DNA of 64,000 nucleotides from Volutella citrinella (Eukaryota > Ascomycota > Sordariomycetes > Hypocreales > Nectriaceae). A program made the position numbers and the translations under genes. The stretch spans positions 4,154,001-4,218,000 of the forward strand of contig JAWZSP010000003.1 in the NCBI GenBank assembly GCA_034401135.1. The letters run 5' to 3'. Shown one piece after another: positions 23,707 to 35,606 of this stretch. Every line of letters starts with the position of its first letter. Position 1 is the first letter of the stretch. Under the pieces are notes generated by a model that did no database searches, was not told where the DNA came from, and saw nothing but the letters and a program-made list of their open reading frames with translations.

Positions 23707-24756
23707 ATTTAGATACCACGTACAAATTCTGGATTGATAACCGAGTACGTAGGCAATTGCATCATTGGCGCAAAGGGGTTCGGGGGTAGATAAGTATTGA
23801 ACAAAGAACCAAACACACAGCCTTTCACAGACCTTGGCGCGCTTGTTTCGCCTCGAGGTCTTGTACAAGTGAAGAAACATATCCTGATCACATACTACGC
23901 GGCACACGGCGATATCGGCACACACGAGTGAGGTTCCCATCACCAAAGGCGATCCGCAACGACAGTACAGACTCCATGCTGTACTTACACTGTACATTGC
24001 AGGGAACCGGTACGCAATTAGACTTGGTTGGCCAGGCCAGCCTGGTGCTCCCTGGCAGGCGGCCAGCTCCTTGGCTCCCAAGCCTCCATCGCATCATCCC
24101 GGAATCTGGGGAGTGTGTGTTGCGCACGAGCCCGGATGTGGCCTGTGCGTCCTCAGGCCAGTGGGATTCCCATTGCTGCCTCAGGACCTGAGCAGTCCAG
24201 CCAAGGGCACACGCACTAAATCATTAGTAGGCAAAGCAGTGAGCAACTAACTTTTAGTCGTGTGCGCCGGGCCAGGTGCTGGCCGTGCTGTGCCGCGCCG
24301 TGTGCCAGTAACTTCCAGTCGTCCCAATTTTTATTTCGCCAACATCAACGTCACGCCTCAACCTGCCGCCGCAAAGCTCCCCTCCCCCCTCGGTGCGTCT
24401 CTTCTTCGCCCGCTCCTTTTGCCTTTTGTTTTCCTCTTCTTTCTCCCGCTTTGGCCTGGCGCTCCTGCAGCCGCCCCTCTGGCTCCTTTGCTCGCCGCAC
24501 CCCGAGTCCGGTCCGAGCCCACTCGTCGCAAGCGTCCCCGTTGCGGGCAATCCGTCCGTCATCGCCCGCCGTTGCCGACGTCGCGTCGCGCATTTTGAAT
24601 ACGCCCTCAACCACGTTCCGCTACCCAGCTTCCACCTTGAAGCTGGTCACCCGAGCCGTCTCCGTCTCCGCACCGCGTTGAAGCCCCTCCGACCATTGTG
24701 CGGGCGTCGCGCCAACTGGGCGCTGCCCGTCACCATCCAATCCCCAAGCCGGCACG
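23707..24756. other. Intergenic region with pyrimidine-rich leader of the deubiquitinase gene
   Basis: The right half, about 24320-24600, is C/T-rich in the style of fungal 5' leaders just before the ATG at 24757. No separate gene is seen. Confidence 0.55.
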
Positions 24757-27563
24757 ATGAGTAACCGCCATCTGCCGGCTGGGCAGAACATACAGGGAGG
24801 AGTCGGTGGCGTTCCCGACATGGCTGGAGGTCCCGGGGGCCCTCGCAGGAGGCAGCAGCCGCCTCCCTTTGTGCCGCAGTATCATCACCAGCCCATGAAC
24901 CCCATGTACGCCAGCTACATGCCGTATGCACCCCAGCAGTACTATGGCATGCCCCCTCAGTACCAGAACGGCGGTATGCCCTCGCCCGGCTACATGCCCT
25001 ATCAAAACTACGCACGATCACCGCCTGCCATGCACCAGTACGTGCCCATGGTCGGCGTCACCGTCCCCCCCAGCTACCCTCGCGCCGCTCCTCAATCCCC
25101 GGCTCTCTCCACCCCCTACCAGCCGCCGCCGGCACCCGCTCCTCCGATGCCGCCTCACACCCCGTCGTCAACCCACTCGTCACAGCTGCCTCCGCCGCCT
25201 ACCCCCCCGACACCTCAAACCCAAGAGCCATTGACGCCCGCTGCTCCGACCCCAGAGCCATTGCCTGTCGAGGTTAAGGCTCCGTTCCGGCCTCCGGTGA
25301 GTTCTTAAGTGCCTCAACGTCATGTGGAACCATGCTGACTTGCCATAGCTCCCCTGGCTATCACGTCCCGATGCGGACTTCCCCATCAGAACTACCAAGC
25401 TGAGGCGGCGGAGGAAACTACTTGACGGCGCCAGCCAGGCTGTGTCTCTCCCCAGTCAGCAACAGGAGCCTCCTGCTGAGCCAGCCACATCTTCAGCGCC
25501 CGTATCCAAGTCTCAAGATGCCAATGTCTCCGGCGCGCCGTCCGAAGTGGGATCAGTTGCTCCTCAGTCCAGCGAACAGCCCACAACGTCCGCCGTCACC
25601 ACGCCAGAATCCACCGTCCATCCCACAATTGCTGGCAAGCCTGCGAGCCGCTCAACTGCAGGTGCCGCTCTGACTCCTGCCGTACCTGCTCTCCCCAAGG
25701 CTGCTGCTAAGGACGCCAAAGCTCCTAAGCCCACAGATGAGGCTGTTGCTCAAGTGTCGGTGACAACAAATGGTGCAGCCTCGGAAGCCGGATCTGCTAC
25801 ATCGGAGGCACCCGCGCCAGCAAAGGCCGCACCAAGCAGCTGGGCCAACTTGTTCACCAAGTCCAACGCTGCTGCTTCTGCCAAAGCTGCTGGTGCCGAT
25901 GGTGCTGCCTCTAGTGTCCCTGGAGTCAATGGCCACGGTGCCGATGGCGCGAGCAAAGCAGCGAACGGTTCTGCTGGCAGCTTCGCCAAGGCCAATTCGA
26001 ATTCGGTGGCCGAAGCAATTTATTCATATCATGTTGGCGAGGGTGAAAGAGTTTCATTCCTTGAGCCCCGTGGTTTAATCAACACTGGTAACATGTGTTA
26101 CATGAATTCGGTGAGCAAGACCTTCCCCTTTTTTACGCTTTGCCTGCATACTAATCATCACCAGGTGTTGCAAGTTTTGATGTTCTGTATTCCATTTTAT
26201 GATTTCCTCAACCAAGTTGGCCAAAAGGCGGTTCACAGCTTCAAAAGCGAGACGCCACTGGTCGATGCGATGTAAGCCATGGCCCTGATCACATCTGATT
26301 CCGCATAAACCTAACCAACTGTAGGATTATGTTTATGCATGAGTACAAGTCGATCAAGTCTGCTCCCTCGGTAGAATCGCTTCGCCGTACCCTCAAGAGC
26401 GAAGAGCTTGAGCGCTACGGTGAGCCCTTTACGCCCGAGTTTGTCTACGACGCCATTCGACAACTTTCTAGATTTGACAGCATGAGGGTATGATTCCCAC
26501 ACCTACAGTATCGAGAATTTGCCTTGCTAACTGTCAGTAGCGCGGTCATCAGCAGGACGCTGAGGAATTCCTCGGCTTTTTGCTCCAGTCACTTGATGAT
26601 GAGTGCACCAATGTCATGGGCAACTCACTGCTTTCCGGATCATCTGGCTCTGCAGCCAACTCGGACCACCAAGACGCCGCGGACCCGACCGGCGACTGGT
26701 TGGAAGTTGGCCGAAAGCAGCGTGCGGCAGTGACCCGATCTGCTGGCTCCAACACTTCAACGCCCATCACCAAGATTTTTGGTGGGCTCCTTAGATCCGA
26801 GTTCCGAGTTCCAGGCCTAAAGGATTCTATCACGACCGAGCCCTACCAGCCCCTCCAGCTAGATATCGGATCTCCAGATGTGCGCAACGTTGTTGATGCG
26901 CTGCGGGGACTGACCCGCCCCGAGCGCCTGCAGGGCAACTTCAACTCGCCCCGTGGAAACGATGTTACGGCAACTAAGCAAGTCTTCATTGAGTCTCTTC
27001 CCCCTGTTCTCATTCTGCACCTCAAGCGATTCCAGTTTGACGCAGAGGGCAACGGCACTGTGAAGATTTGGAAGAAGGTCGGCTACCCCTTGGAGCTGGA
27101 GATTCCTCGCGAAGCCCTGTCCCGGCAGAAACGCCAGACTTTGGGCGAGGGTTCCATGCCTAAATACAAGCTTATCAGCGTGGTCTATCACCACGGTAAG
27201 AATGCCAGCGGTGGACATTATACTGCAGATGTCCGTCGTCAGGATGGCCGAGAATGGATTCGTCTCGACGACACAGTCATTCGAAGGGTTCGGAGCGAAG
27301 ATGTGGCTGAGGGTGGCGAGGAAGAAGACATCAAAGAAACTCGCAAGGACAGTCCCGCCCCAGGTGCATCCGGTAACCGATTCGCCATGCCGGATGAGGA
27401 AGCTGGTGATGACGACGGGTGGAAGCAAATCACCACGACCCCCGGAGGCAACAAGCGGTGGAGCAACGTCGTTGATGGCAGTGGCAGCGGCGCCAAGAAG
27501 CAGGTCAAGGACAGCATCAAGGACAACAAGGTGGCTTATCTCCTGTTCTACCAGCGAGTTTAA
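24757..27563 (+). CDS. Ubiquitin carboxyl-terminal hydrolase, Ubp3/USP10 type
   Basis: This is a cysteine deubiquitinase of the USP family. Exons 24757-25296, 25349-26110, 26165-26271, 26325-26487 and 26541-27563 give 864 residues. The catalytic Cys box GLINTGNMCYMNSVLQVL is at about residues 422-440 and is split by the 54-nt intron 26111-26164. The His box VYHHGKNASGGHYTADVR is near 737-753, followed by WIRLDDTVI. QQDAEEFLGFLL lies between them. The N-terminal 400 residues are Pro/Gln/Tyr-rich, then Ala/Ser/Thr-rich, and look disordered, as in yeast Ubp3 and USP10. Ubp3 works with the cofactor Bre5 in COPII recycling, ribophagy and stress granules; whether this holds here is inferred from the family. 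All four introns are 52-54 nt and have standard signals. Confidence 0.92.
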
Positions 27564-28266
27564 GCCTCTGCGACTCCTAATTTCCAGTGCCCTGCCAAAA
27601 CTGTCGGCAAATCTCAAAAACTGGAACGGGTGGGTCAAAACGCATGGACAAGGGAAACCAAAAGCACGGCTTTCAACGGCCACGGTATATGTTGGGTGAT
27701 ATCGGGAGGTGGCGTCGGGTGCTGGGAAGTCGGTATGGAGAACCATGGGGATTGCTTGACGCTGGAGAATGGCGTTCCAGCGGGGAGTCTGCACACAGAG
27801 CTGGGCGGCTGCAGTTTGAGATGAAGATATGACGCAAGCTTAAGCGCCCAAAGTTATGGAGAGCCGTGCAAGATGTAAGAGAGGTTACGGTTTTCTTAGA
27901 TGAGCCTGCGAGGGCCTCGGTTTCCTTTGGCGGACAGCCACGGAGTGCATGAGAACGGGGCAACATGCAGCGGGATCTCGAAGAGATAAGTACTTGATTC
28001 AAGTGGTACATTGTAACGGTACAAAATGTGCGGGGATAGTAATACTCAATACAAAAGCCAAAGCACAACCGTTGAGATTCGAGCCGGGGGGCCGGGGCCG
28101 TGGAAACTGGGTCAAGGTGCAAGTGAGTCAATCAAGCGTCTATACATAGGGTACACAAGACTGTCTAGTCCATTTGGGTAACCACCCAGTCCAGATGAAC
28201 CGTCCCAGGCTCAACCACGTCCTACTGCTACACTCCAGTCTCCCTCCGAAAGTCGTCCCAGCCGGC
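27564..28266. other. Intergenic region between convergent genes
   Basis: This stretch holds the shared 3' flank of the deubiquitinase and QCR7 genes. No gene is recognised. Confidence 0.6.
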
Positions 28267-28930
28267 TTAGTGCTTGCGGATCACCTCCATGGTGTCGAGC
28301 TCGGCCTTCTCGGCAAACTCCTTCTCAATCTCGTCGACGTAGGTCTGGATGTAGCGGGTATCCTAAGCAGAGGAGTTAGTTGGGAGCTCAGTGCCAATGC
28401 CGACGGCCGGTTGATGCGTCAATGGATGGGAGGTTGCCTCGGGTATGGCATCGGGGAACTGCGCACCTCTTGGGGCTTGGTCCACTCCTCCTTGGGGAGC
28501 AGCTTGTGCTGGTAGCTGCACTGGATAGCACGGCGGATGCGGTAGATGCGCTCGTAGGCCTCGCGGGCCGGGAGACGCTTGAGGGCCTTCTGGGCAACGT
28601 CGTTCTCCTCCTCGAGAAGGTCGTCGTATCTGCGGCAATTGGGACACCCGGTCAGCTTCAATTCACGCCAATTGCGGTCGGTGTAATATCAGAGGTCATC
28701 CGGAGGACCAATTGGATAGAAATCTCGGTCGGGGGAGGTCTGGCGGGTTCGGCGTGCCGGTGAGAGTGATTGCCGGGGATTTTCGGCGGACAGGAATTGG
28801 GGGGGCAAATCGCGTACCTCAGGCCCAACTTGCGGTAGCCGGCGGCGTTGACGTACCAGGAGGCCGCGGGCTTGAAGAACCGGGCCAGCCACGGCCGTCG
28901 GAGGATGAAGGGAGCGAGCGAGTACTTCAT
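28267..28930 (-). CDS. QCR7: Cytochrome bc1 complex subunit 7 (QCR7)
   Basis: This is the 14 kDa subunit of mitochondrial ubiquinol-cytochrome c reductase (complex III), on the matrix side near cytochrome b. Exons 28818-28930, 28467-28629 and 28267-28362 give 123 residues, the usual length. It starts [20 protein letters not shown], continues with [20 protein letters not shown] across the first splice and ends [40 protein letters not shown] is a family signature. The first intron (188 nt) is long for this window. Three CACGTG palindromes lie 115-220 bases upstream of the ATG. Confidence 0.96.
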
Positions 28931-30743
28931 TGTGAGCGACGGGGTGTTGACGCGGAGATTGGGGGAGGATTTCGTCGTCGTCGGTAATGCGCGAAATGAG
29001 GATGGGCTGAGAGAACGCAAAACTTCTGGGAGAGCTCGGGACGTCACGTGGCTTTGATGACCATTCCTGCTTTCCTCGCTCGCTCGCTCGCTGGGACAGG
29101 GAGATGGTGGGTGGGTCCCAGTTCGCCTTCCGCACGTGCGTAATCACGTGAGCTTATCGATTTATCCGAATTGACACTTGAGGTGCGTCACATGAGACTG
29201 TGGCGCCTGTACTGGACGAACGGATGCAGTCACGCAGGGGAGTGCGGGAAGCAAATGTGGGGGACCAGGTGCTGACATCCCGTGCGAAGCCGGCAGCACT
29301 CGGGACTGCACGGCAGACACACACACATCTGGGACTTGGACAAGACGCCAACAGACTCTGGAAAGGTTCAAAACGCCAGGGAAAAGGGAAGCATCCCAGC
29401 CATGGCTGGCTGGCCACTCGAGGCACACAACACGAAAGCGTGTCCCAGCGACGGAGTCCTCTCTAGAGGAAAATGGGACCCAAAGAGTTTGCACTAACAC
29501 AGGCAGCGTCACCATCCCGCGCCGCTGAGGGAGAAGCCAAGGTCGGGTGCGCCAGGATCGGCATCTGACCTCGTGGTTAAGACGGCACACACACACATTT
29601 CCTCACCATGCATGTACTTGGCCGCATTGTCTAGCAATCGACGGCATGAACAGGGGCAAGACTGGGCTAGCTGCCTTGCCGCAAGACAAAGAGCCCAGCG
29701 ATTCCGTTTCTAATTATGATGATTAGCGCTGGTCTGCGTCATTTACAGGCCGGCTTGCGACGGCCTCGCTCGTGTTGATGGTGGGAGAAACGATCCAATG
29801 CCCCCTCCCCCCTGCGAGATAGCGCTGAGCCGGGCGCATGGGTACTGCACCTCAGCGGGATAGTAGAGGACAAGCCCATGGTCCGCCCAGAACCAGATGG
29901 CGACGCTGCTAGTGGTCCTGCATAGTAGCAGCAGCCCAGTGCAGCAGCTGTGATGCAGTTGAGGAGGAGTGGGTGCACTGGACCGTATCTCGTAGGTCCA
30001 AATGTGAGGTAGCGTGCCCTGAAGCCGCCCCAGCTGGCGCTGCACCTGCTCGGACGCCCGGACATCGCCCGCCGTCCGCTCCCCATTCTCTCCATCGTCC
30101 GCCCGCTGTCGTGACCTAAACTTCTTCTACCCATACCGCACTCCTCCACCTCCGCCTTCCACCCGCCACGACCGTCGCGCCCTCGTCCCCCAGATCCCCC
30201 GGCATCGACCGCCCTCCGGTTCGCCAGGCGATCTCCTCGAGTTTTGGCCCCAGGTCAATGGCCGGCGCCAATCGCTAGGCGGGTACGGTCACGGCGCGTG
30301 GGAGCCTTCCCCCGCAGTACCCGGCACCCACGGGGGCTCGGCTTCTTTGAACCGGCACGAGACAACCCTCGCCGATATCACGGAGACCACGAACACGACG
30401 CACACGCCGACCGATTCTCTTCTAGGGGGCGGAAGTGGGCTCGCATTCGGGGCCCCGCGAGCCGCGAAGACTCGCCGTGTGAAAACGGGCTAGGGATTCT
30501 TGAAATTGAGCAAAGACGACCGGTCCGATCATTGACCGGTGGCTCGCTACCCGGTCGGAGTCGTGTAGGATAGCGATATTGCAGGACGATCGGGGAACAC
30601 GCGACAGCCTGCATATCAGCCCTTTGAGGTTCCCTATCCTGTTCACTGAACACATCCATCCTACCTCAACAACGTAACATCACCCTGGCGGCAGCGTCCA
30701 GCACCATCCCCATTCACGACGTCACCGATCACCACGGTCGGGT
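28931..30743. other. Intergenic region between divergent QCR7 and carrier genes
   Basis: The left part holds the CACGTG cluster. CA-repeats occur near 29318-29327 and 29588-29598. The right part, before 30744, is C-rich leader-like sequence. No gene is recognised on either strand. Confidence 0.55.
29045..29150. promoter_or_regulatory. Three CACGTG (E-box/Cbf1-type) sites upstream of QCR7
   Basis: Palindromic CACGTG occurs at 29045-29050, 29133-29138 and 29145-29150, 115-220 bases before the QCR7 start. This is the core bound by Cbf1/Pho4-class bHLH factors. In budding yeast Cbf1 is known at promoters of respiratory-chain genes. The role here is inferred only from sequence and position. Confidence 0.45.
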
Positions 30744-32054
30744 ATGTCGTCCCACGACCAGCAAGCACCCGAAGCTGCGCGGCCGCCGCCCTCAGAGTAT
30801 GCTACAGCCTCCTACAGTCTCGCCTCCTCCTCCCGCGACGCCCAAATGCACGACTCTGTGGCACTGACGCCGCTGCACCGTTGGGCCCTCAACGCCTCCG
30901 ACTCACAATTCAACGCCCTGGCTGGTGCCATAGGCGGCTTCACCTCGGGCATCGTCACCTGCCCGCTCGATGTTATCAAAACCAAGCTACAGGCCCAGGG
31001 TGGCTACAACCCCATCAAACAGGGACGTCATGTGGCTCACCCCAAGCTCTACAACGGCCTCGTCGGCACGGCGAGCGTCATTTGGCGCGAGGAGGGCATT
31101 CGAGGGCTATATCGGGGCCTTGGTCCGATAGTCATGGGCTACTTGCCCACCTGGGCTGTTTGGTTCACCGTCTATAACAAGAGCAAGGTTGCACTGGGAG
31201 AGCACTACGGTATGAATTCGAGCATGATCCTCACACAACTGAGTATCAAGTATGCTAACATTGCTTGTTGAGCAGACAACACACATGTTGTGAGCTTCTG
31301 GTCCTCCATCATCGCTGGCGCAAGCAGCACGGTAGTCACAAATCCGATTTGGGTCATCAAGACCCGGCTCATGTCACAGAGCAACATCCACACTCGTGAT
31401 CACCACTCCTCCCTGTTCCCGAAGCCAGGCAGTACTCCGACTGCACGACCAACCCTACAAGCTCCCTGGCACTACCGGTCAACGATCGACGCAGCCCGTA
31501 AGATGTACACCTCGGAGGGTCTCGCATCGTTCTACTCCGGCTTGACCCCTGCTCTCCTCGGCTTGTCGCACGTCGCCGTGCAATTCCCGACATACGAGTT
31601 CCTCAAGACGACGTTCACCGGCCATGGCATGGGTGACGCTCCCGTCGACGACGAACCACCGCACGTGATGGGCATCCTTGCTGCGTCCATCCTCTCCAAG
31701 ATTCTTGCCAGCAGCGCTACCTATCCCCACGAAGTCATAAGGACTCGGCTACAAACACAACGGCGCCCAGTCGCCGGTGAGCAATTTGTGCAGGGCATGG
31801 GGGTTGCGACCACTGGCCCGCGGGTGCAGCAAGCCCAGCCACAGCCTCCCAAATATCGGGGCGTGGTGCACACCTTCCGAACCATTTTGCACGAGGAAGG
31901 CTGGAGGGCGTTTTACGCCGGACTAGGCACCAACATGATGCGTGCGGTTCCGGCGGCTACAGTCACCATGATGACGTACGAATATGTCATGAGGGAGCTG
32001 CAAATGAAACAGTCCGAGGCACAGGCTCTGCTCGGTGAGGCGCGAGAGCCGTAA
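30744..32054 (+). CDS. Mitochondrial carrier, NAD+/nucleotide subfamily (Ndt1/Yia6-like)
   Basis: This is a six-helix inner-membrane transporter of the SLC25 family. Exons 30744-31209 and 31276-32054 (66-nt intron) give 414 residues. Three carrier repeats are visible with signature motifs PLDVIKTK, PIWVIKTR and PHEVIRTR. The Trp in the second motif (PIWxxK) is characteristic of the NAD+, pyrimidine-nucleotide and FAD/folate carrier branch. PTWAVWFTVYNKSK and the first-repeat context CPLDVIKTKLQAQGG point to yeast Yia6/Ndt1, which imports NAD+ into the matrix. An N-terminal extension of about 50 residues is polar and low-complexity, and a loop before repeat 3 is Gln/Pro-rich. A pyrimidine-nucleotide carrier (Rim2-like) is the main alternative. 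Confidence 0.87.
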
Positions 32055-32298
32055 ATACACAACAGGGGGGGCAAAGCGACAAATTACATTTCAGCATCTC
32101 ATCTAAAGGAGGATGGACTGTACACATGAGGCTCCTGGGAGAGCCCGGTGGTGAGGTGGGGGCTAAGATACCCTTGGAAGGCAGTAGGCATAGACAATCT
32201 GGATGAATGGTTTCACAAATGGATACTCAGCGCCGGGTCAGGACGCTGTTTGGCAGGCAAAACAATGACTGGCGTGCTCTGTTGCGTGCACGCGCACA

Positions 32299-33016
32299 CT
32301 AAACACACAAACATACACAACCATCAAGGCATTTTCTGTGTTTGAATTTCCCGGGACGGCGTGGTGGCAGGTAGACGAAATGCAACTGGGATGCATGGCG
32401 GAGGGCAAGGTGTAGCATACGGTTTCTTGGTGTACCTGAAGCATTCGGGAGTTTATTGATGATTCGATTCCACATCCGCGGGATATCGTGAAGATGGCAG
32501 CCGAGAGAACATGAAGACATGTGAGATAGCCGGACTGCTCTATGGGGGCTTTGACAGCCTTTCAACATATCGTACACTGTAAAGACGCTAGATACCGCTG
32601 CATTCGTCGCCATATTACATTCCAGTGGTGGCGAGAGAGTGCGTACTCGGCTATGAGCTCTCAGGTCTTTGCCGCTCACCTGGCCTTGAGGGCTTGTGGT
32701 GTTTCTTGAGATCAGATCAGGCTCATCAGCAATTGGGTCAACAGACGGCAGGTGAAATGAATGCTTCCTCACCGCTTGCTCTCTCGCTGACCTGATAGAT
32801 GTCCGCGTATACCTGTTGCGAACAGGCTCATCAGCATAAACTCAGCATCGCCGCCTCATCACAGCACTCACCCGAGCAATAAGCAGGCCATTGTGAAGGC
32901 GGCCATTGGGGCCATGAACATCTATAGCGCCAACAAAAGAGGTGTCAGCGCATCAAACATTCGAGGCTGCAGATTATTCCAGGGGGTAACGTGTCGGAAC
33001 TTACCCGAGGATTCAT
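32299..33016 (-). CDS. Small membrane protein split into tiny exons (3' end uncertain)
   Basis: I do not know its function. The minus strand gives a 12-nt first exon (33005-33016, MNPR) ending in a GTAAGT donor, an 83-nt intron (branch-like GCTGAC, acceptor TATAG), a 50-nt exon (32872-32921), a 59-nt intron with GTGAGT donor (32813-32871), and a third exon from 32812. The joined N-terminus, MNPRMFMAPMAAFTMACLLL then GYTRTSIRSARE, has one hydrophobic helix followed by a basic stretch. It recalls a short conserved fungal single-pass protein, from memory only. The third exon stays open to a stop at 32299 (191 residues in all). A strong GTGAGC donor after codon 65 (last exon base 32680) suggests a further intron and a different, unseen end. 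The splice signals make a real gene likely; the C-terminus should not be trusted. Confidence 0.5.
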
Positions 33017-35606
33017 TTTGCAAGGAAATAGACAAGGGCCGCAGGAAGAAAAACGACTCGGACGTAATTATTTGGTGAGCAATCAACCTCGGAAACGAGG
33101 GACGTTCTAGACGGTTGTGTTGCGTGAGTGGGCTGACTGAGACGGACGGATTGTGGCGCCAAGAAGTGGCTCCCCGACCAGACTACCCGCAACGGCGCCG
33201 CCTACAGGCATGACTGCAATTGACGCATATGTGCCCCGGTAGTGGGATATTGGGGCCGTCCGTGGACACCCCACCAAGAATGGTGGAGTGGAGTCCTGTA
33301 AATAGCCCTCTGACATAGGTAGGCAGATCCCAGCGGTCTTGGCTGTCGATTTGCCCGCGAGTAAATCTCCAGTGTCGTTGATGATATGGGATCGAAAGGC
33401 GAGAGATATGAGTATCTCCAGCATCATGCCTGAGGCTGACCCATTCCATGACATTGTTTCGTTTCTCTGTCCGCCTGTGGAAGACTGGCCTCAAGACCAC
33501 AAACATCCCCGAAAGACAAATGGGCTGGTTCAAAACTGGTCTTGTCTACATGTCATGAATAACCCTGACCAGTGAACCAAAGACCAGGATGTCCATAATT
33601 CAAGCGGCTCTTTTGTTCCCGTCTTCAGATAGTAGGCCGTCTCATTACAAGTCCAGGTTGCTCAACTGATGAGTCCACAACAAGTCATCAGAGACAAGAA
33701 TACGCAGCAAGGGACGGATTCCGTGGAGGTCCAGTTCTTGACATTGATGCCGATTACATTGCCAATCCGGAAGCTACCACTAATTAATGGCCCGGTGTGG
33801 CGACTGCAACATGATCAGACACTTACCCACACCATGACAGAGAAACCAGGTGACAGAAATGCACAGCTCCCAGATCTCGGCTCCAAGATGCTCCACTGAA
33901 CTCTCCAAAGGAAGTGGGCAGCAATGCAGCCGTGCGGAAACGCTCGTTTCACAAACTGGGCGAGCGTCGAGTTCGGAAGGGGGGTGAGGCTGAAGATGGG
34001 CGAGAATCACGCATAGAGGTGCCGGCGAGATGTGATGGGCGACTATCAATTAGAAAAAGTGCCATGCCGAAACCGGCTTCTTTACAAAAAGAAAAAAAAA
34101 AGAGAAAAAAAAGAAAAAAGAGGGACTTCTGGGATAGTTTAGAGCGGCAGTGATCAGGCTCGGTGTTCACCCCCTCCGGAGCAAACCCAATTGCTTGTTC
34201 AGTCACTGGGCGTGCTTGGTGTCCACACGTACCTTAAACATCAATAGTCCTCAGCAGCACACAATCAAGAGTACATGAAGTTGAACGGAGCGAGATATAC
34301 TTTCCGTTCCTACTTCTTGTCTACCCGTTTTCCTTTTCCACTTTCCTCTCCAGTGCCCAGTACCACGCTCATTCCACATACCGTGATATTCTCAATCGTC
34401 TCCATATAGTAAATAGGACCCTTGACAATCAGGTCGTTACCTCGAGCCCACGTGGCTTCGGCAGCGAGATGGGGCAACCTCTCACCGGACTGTCGGTTGG
34501 AGTGATGACCCTTTACAAAAATGGATGCTTGCTGTTGGAAATATTTATTCAATGCGAATAGGATTCGGGTAAGAGGAAGACCCTTGTTCAGCTCCGTATC
34601 TTTGCGCGAGGAGGCGGATGAAACGATGCAGGTCCCAAAGCCTCTATCTATCAGCGAGCCCTCAGTGCACGTCCAAGGATGACAGGTGGTGAGGAGGGTT
34701 GCAAGACTGCGCGGCAAAATATTGACTTTATGCTGCGCAACTCCTGCCACGATGCTCCAGTTGAACAACTTAAGTGGGCTACAGAGAAGGCTGCCATCTG
34801 TCGATGAGCCTCTGTCGCCAAAGGCCCCCGCATCAGCGTTGTGTGATGCATCCCACCCAATGCGGCAGGGGATGGCAGCTGGGCAGGACCAGGGCCTGTT
34901 GATACACAACCATGAGTAAGCGAGCGAGAGCTGCCGAAGATTAGGGGCCCAAGCTCCCGGAAGCTTAGGGGCGATAAGCGCCGCGATTGGTGGGGCGGAT
35001 GCTAGGCGACGGGGCCGTAGGACGGTCCCCCCGGCAGCGTGGCCTCCAGAAGTCCAGAGTGACGAGGCCCTAGCGTAGGGTCTTCCCGGGGGCTGTCAGG
35101 GCCTAGAAGCTAGAGCCCACTGCGGCACTGCCCTGGCAGAGTCTGGGCACTGGCGCCCCAGGGGGAGGGCGGGAGCTGGGCCCCAGATGGAGGAGCTGGC
35201 CCTAGGTGAGCCTCAAGGAGCTGGCGCAGCATTGCGTGCGACTGCGACGGGGACTGCCGCAGAGGGTGCCCGTCGCCTCGTCCTCCTCCCCTCTCGTCTC
35301 CTCTCGCCCCCCTTCCGTTGCCCAACCTCGCTCTCTCAACTTGTTTTGCACCCCTTTTCTCCTCTCCAGCAGCCGTCGTCGCCGTTGTCACCGCGCTGTT
35401 CTCGAGGCCCAGCTCCCCGAGACGCGACAGAACCTGCTTTCCCGCCTCTGGGTTTGGCGCTTTGCTCTGTCGCAATTTAGCAGCGCGGCGCATCGCATCG
35501 CATCGCGGCGCCCATCCATCACGGTGCGCATATCGCGTTCGCATCGCCTGGCCTCGTCTGCCCCCCCAACCCCTTCTCATCCCCCCTCATCACCCATCTC
35601 ACAGCC
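33017..35606. other. Long intergenic region
   Basis: This is 2.6 kb without a supported gene. An A/G-only tract sits at 34085-34124. A 199-codon open frame on the minus strand (34310-34909) starts only with TTG and matches no family. The right end, about 35270-35600, is pyrimidine-rich leader of the peroxiredoxin gene. Confidence 0.5.
34085..34124 (+). repeat. A-rich polypurine tract
   Basis: About 40 bases consist only of A and G, mostly A runs broken by single G residues. It is simple sequence, with no gene attached. Confidence 0.8.

Noticed and set aside
34310..34909. 199-codon minus-strand open frame that could be a gene
   Set aside because: It starts only with TTG, has no ATG until near its end, matches no family and has no splice support.
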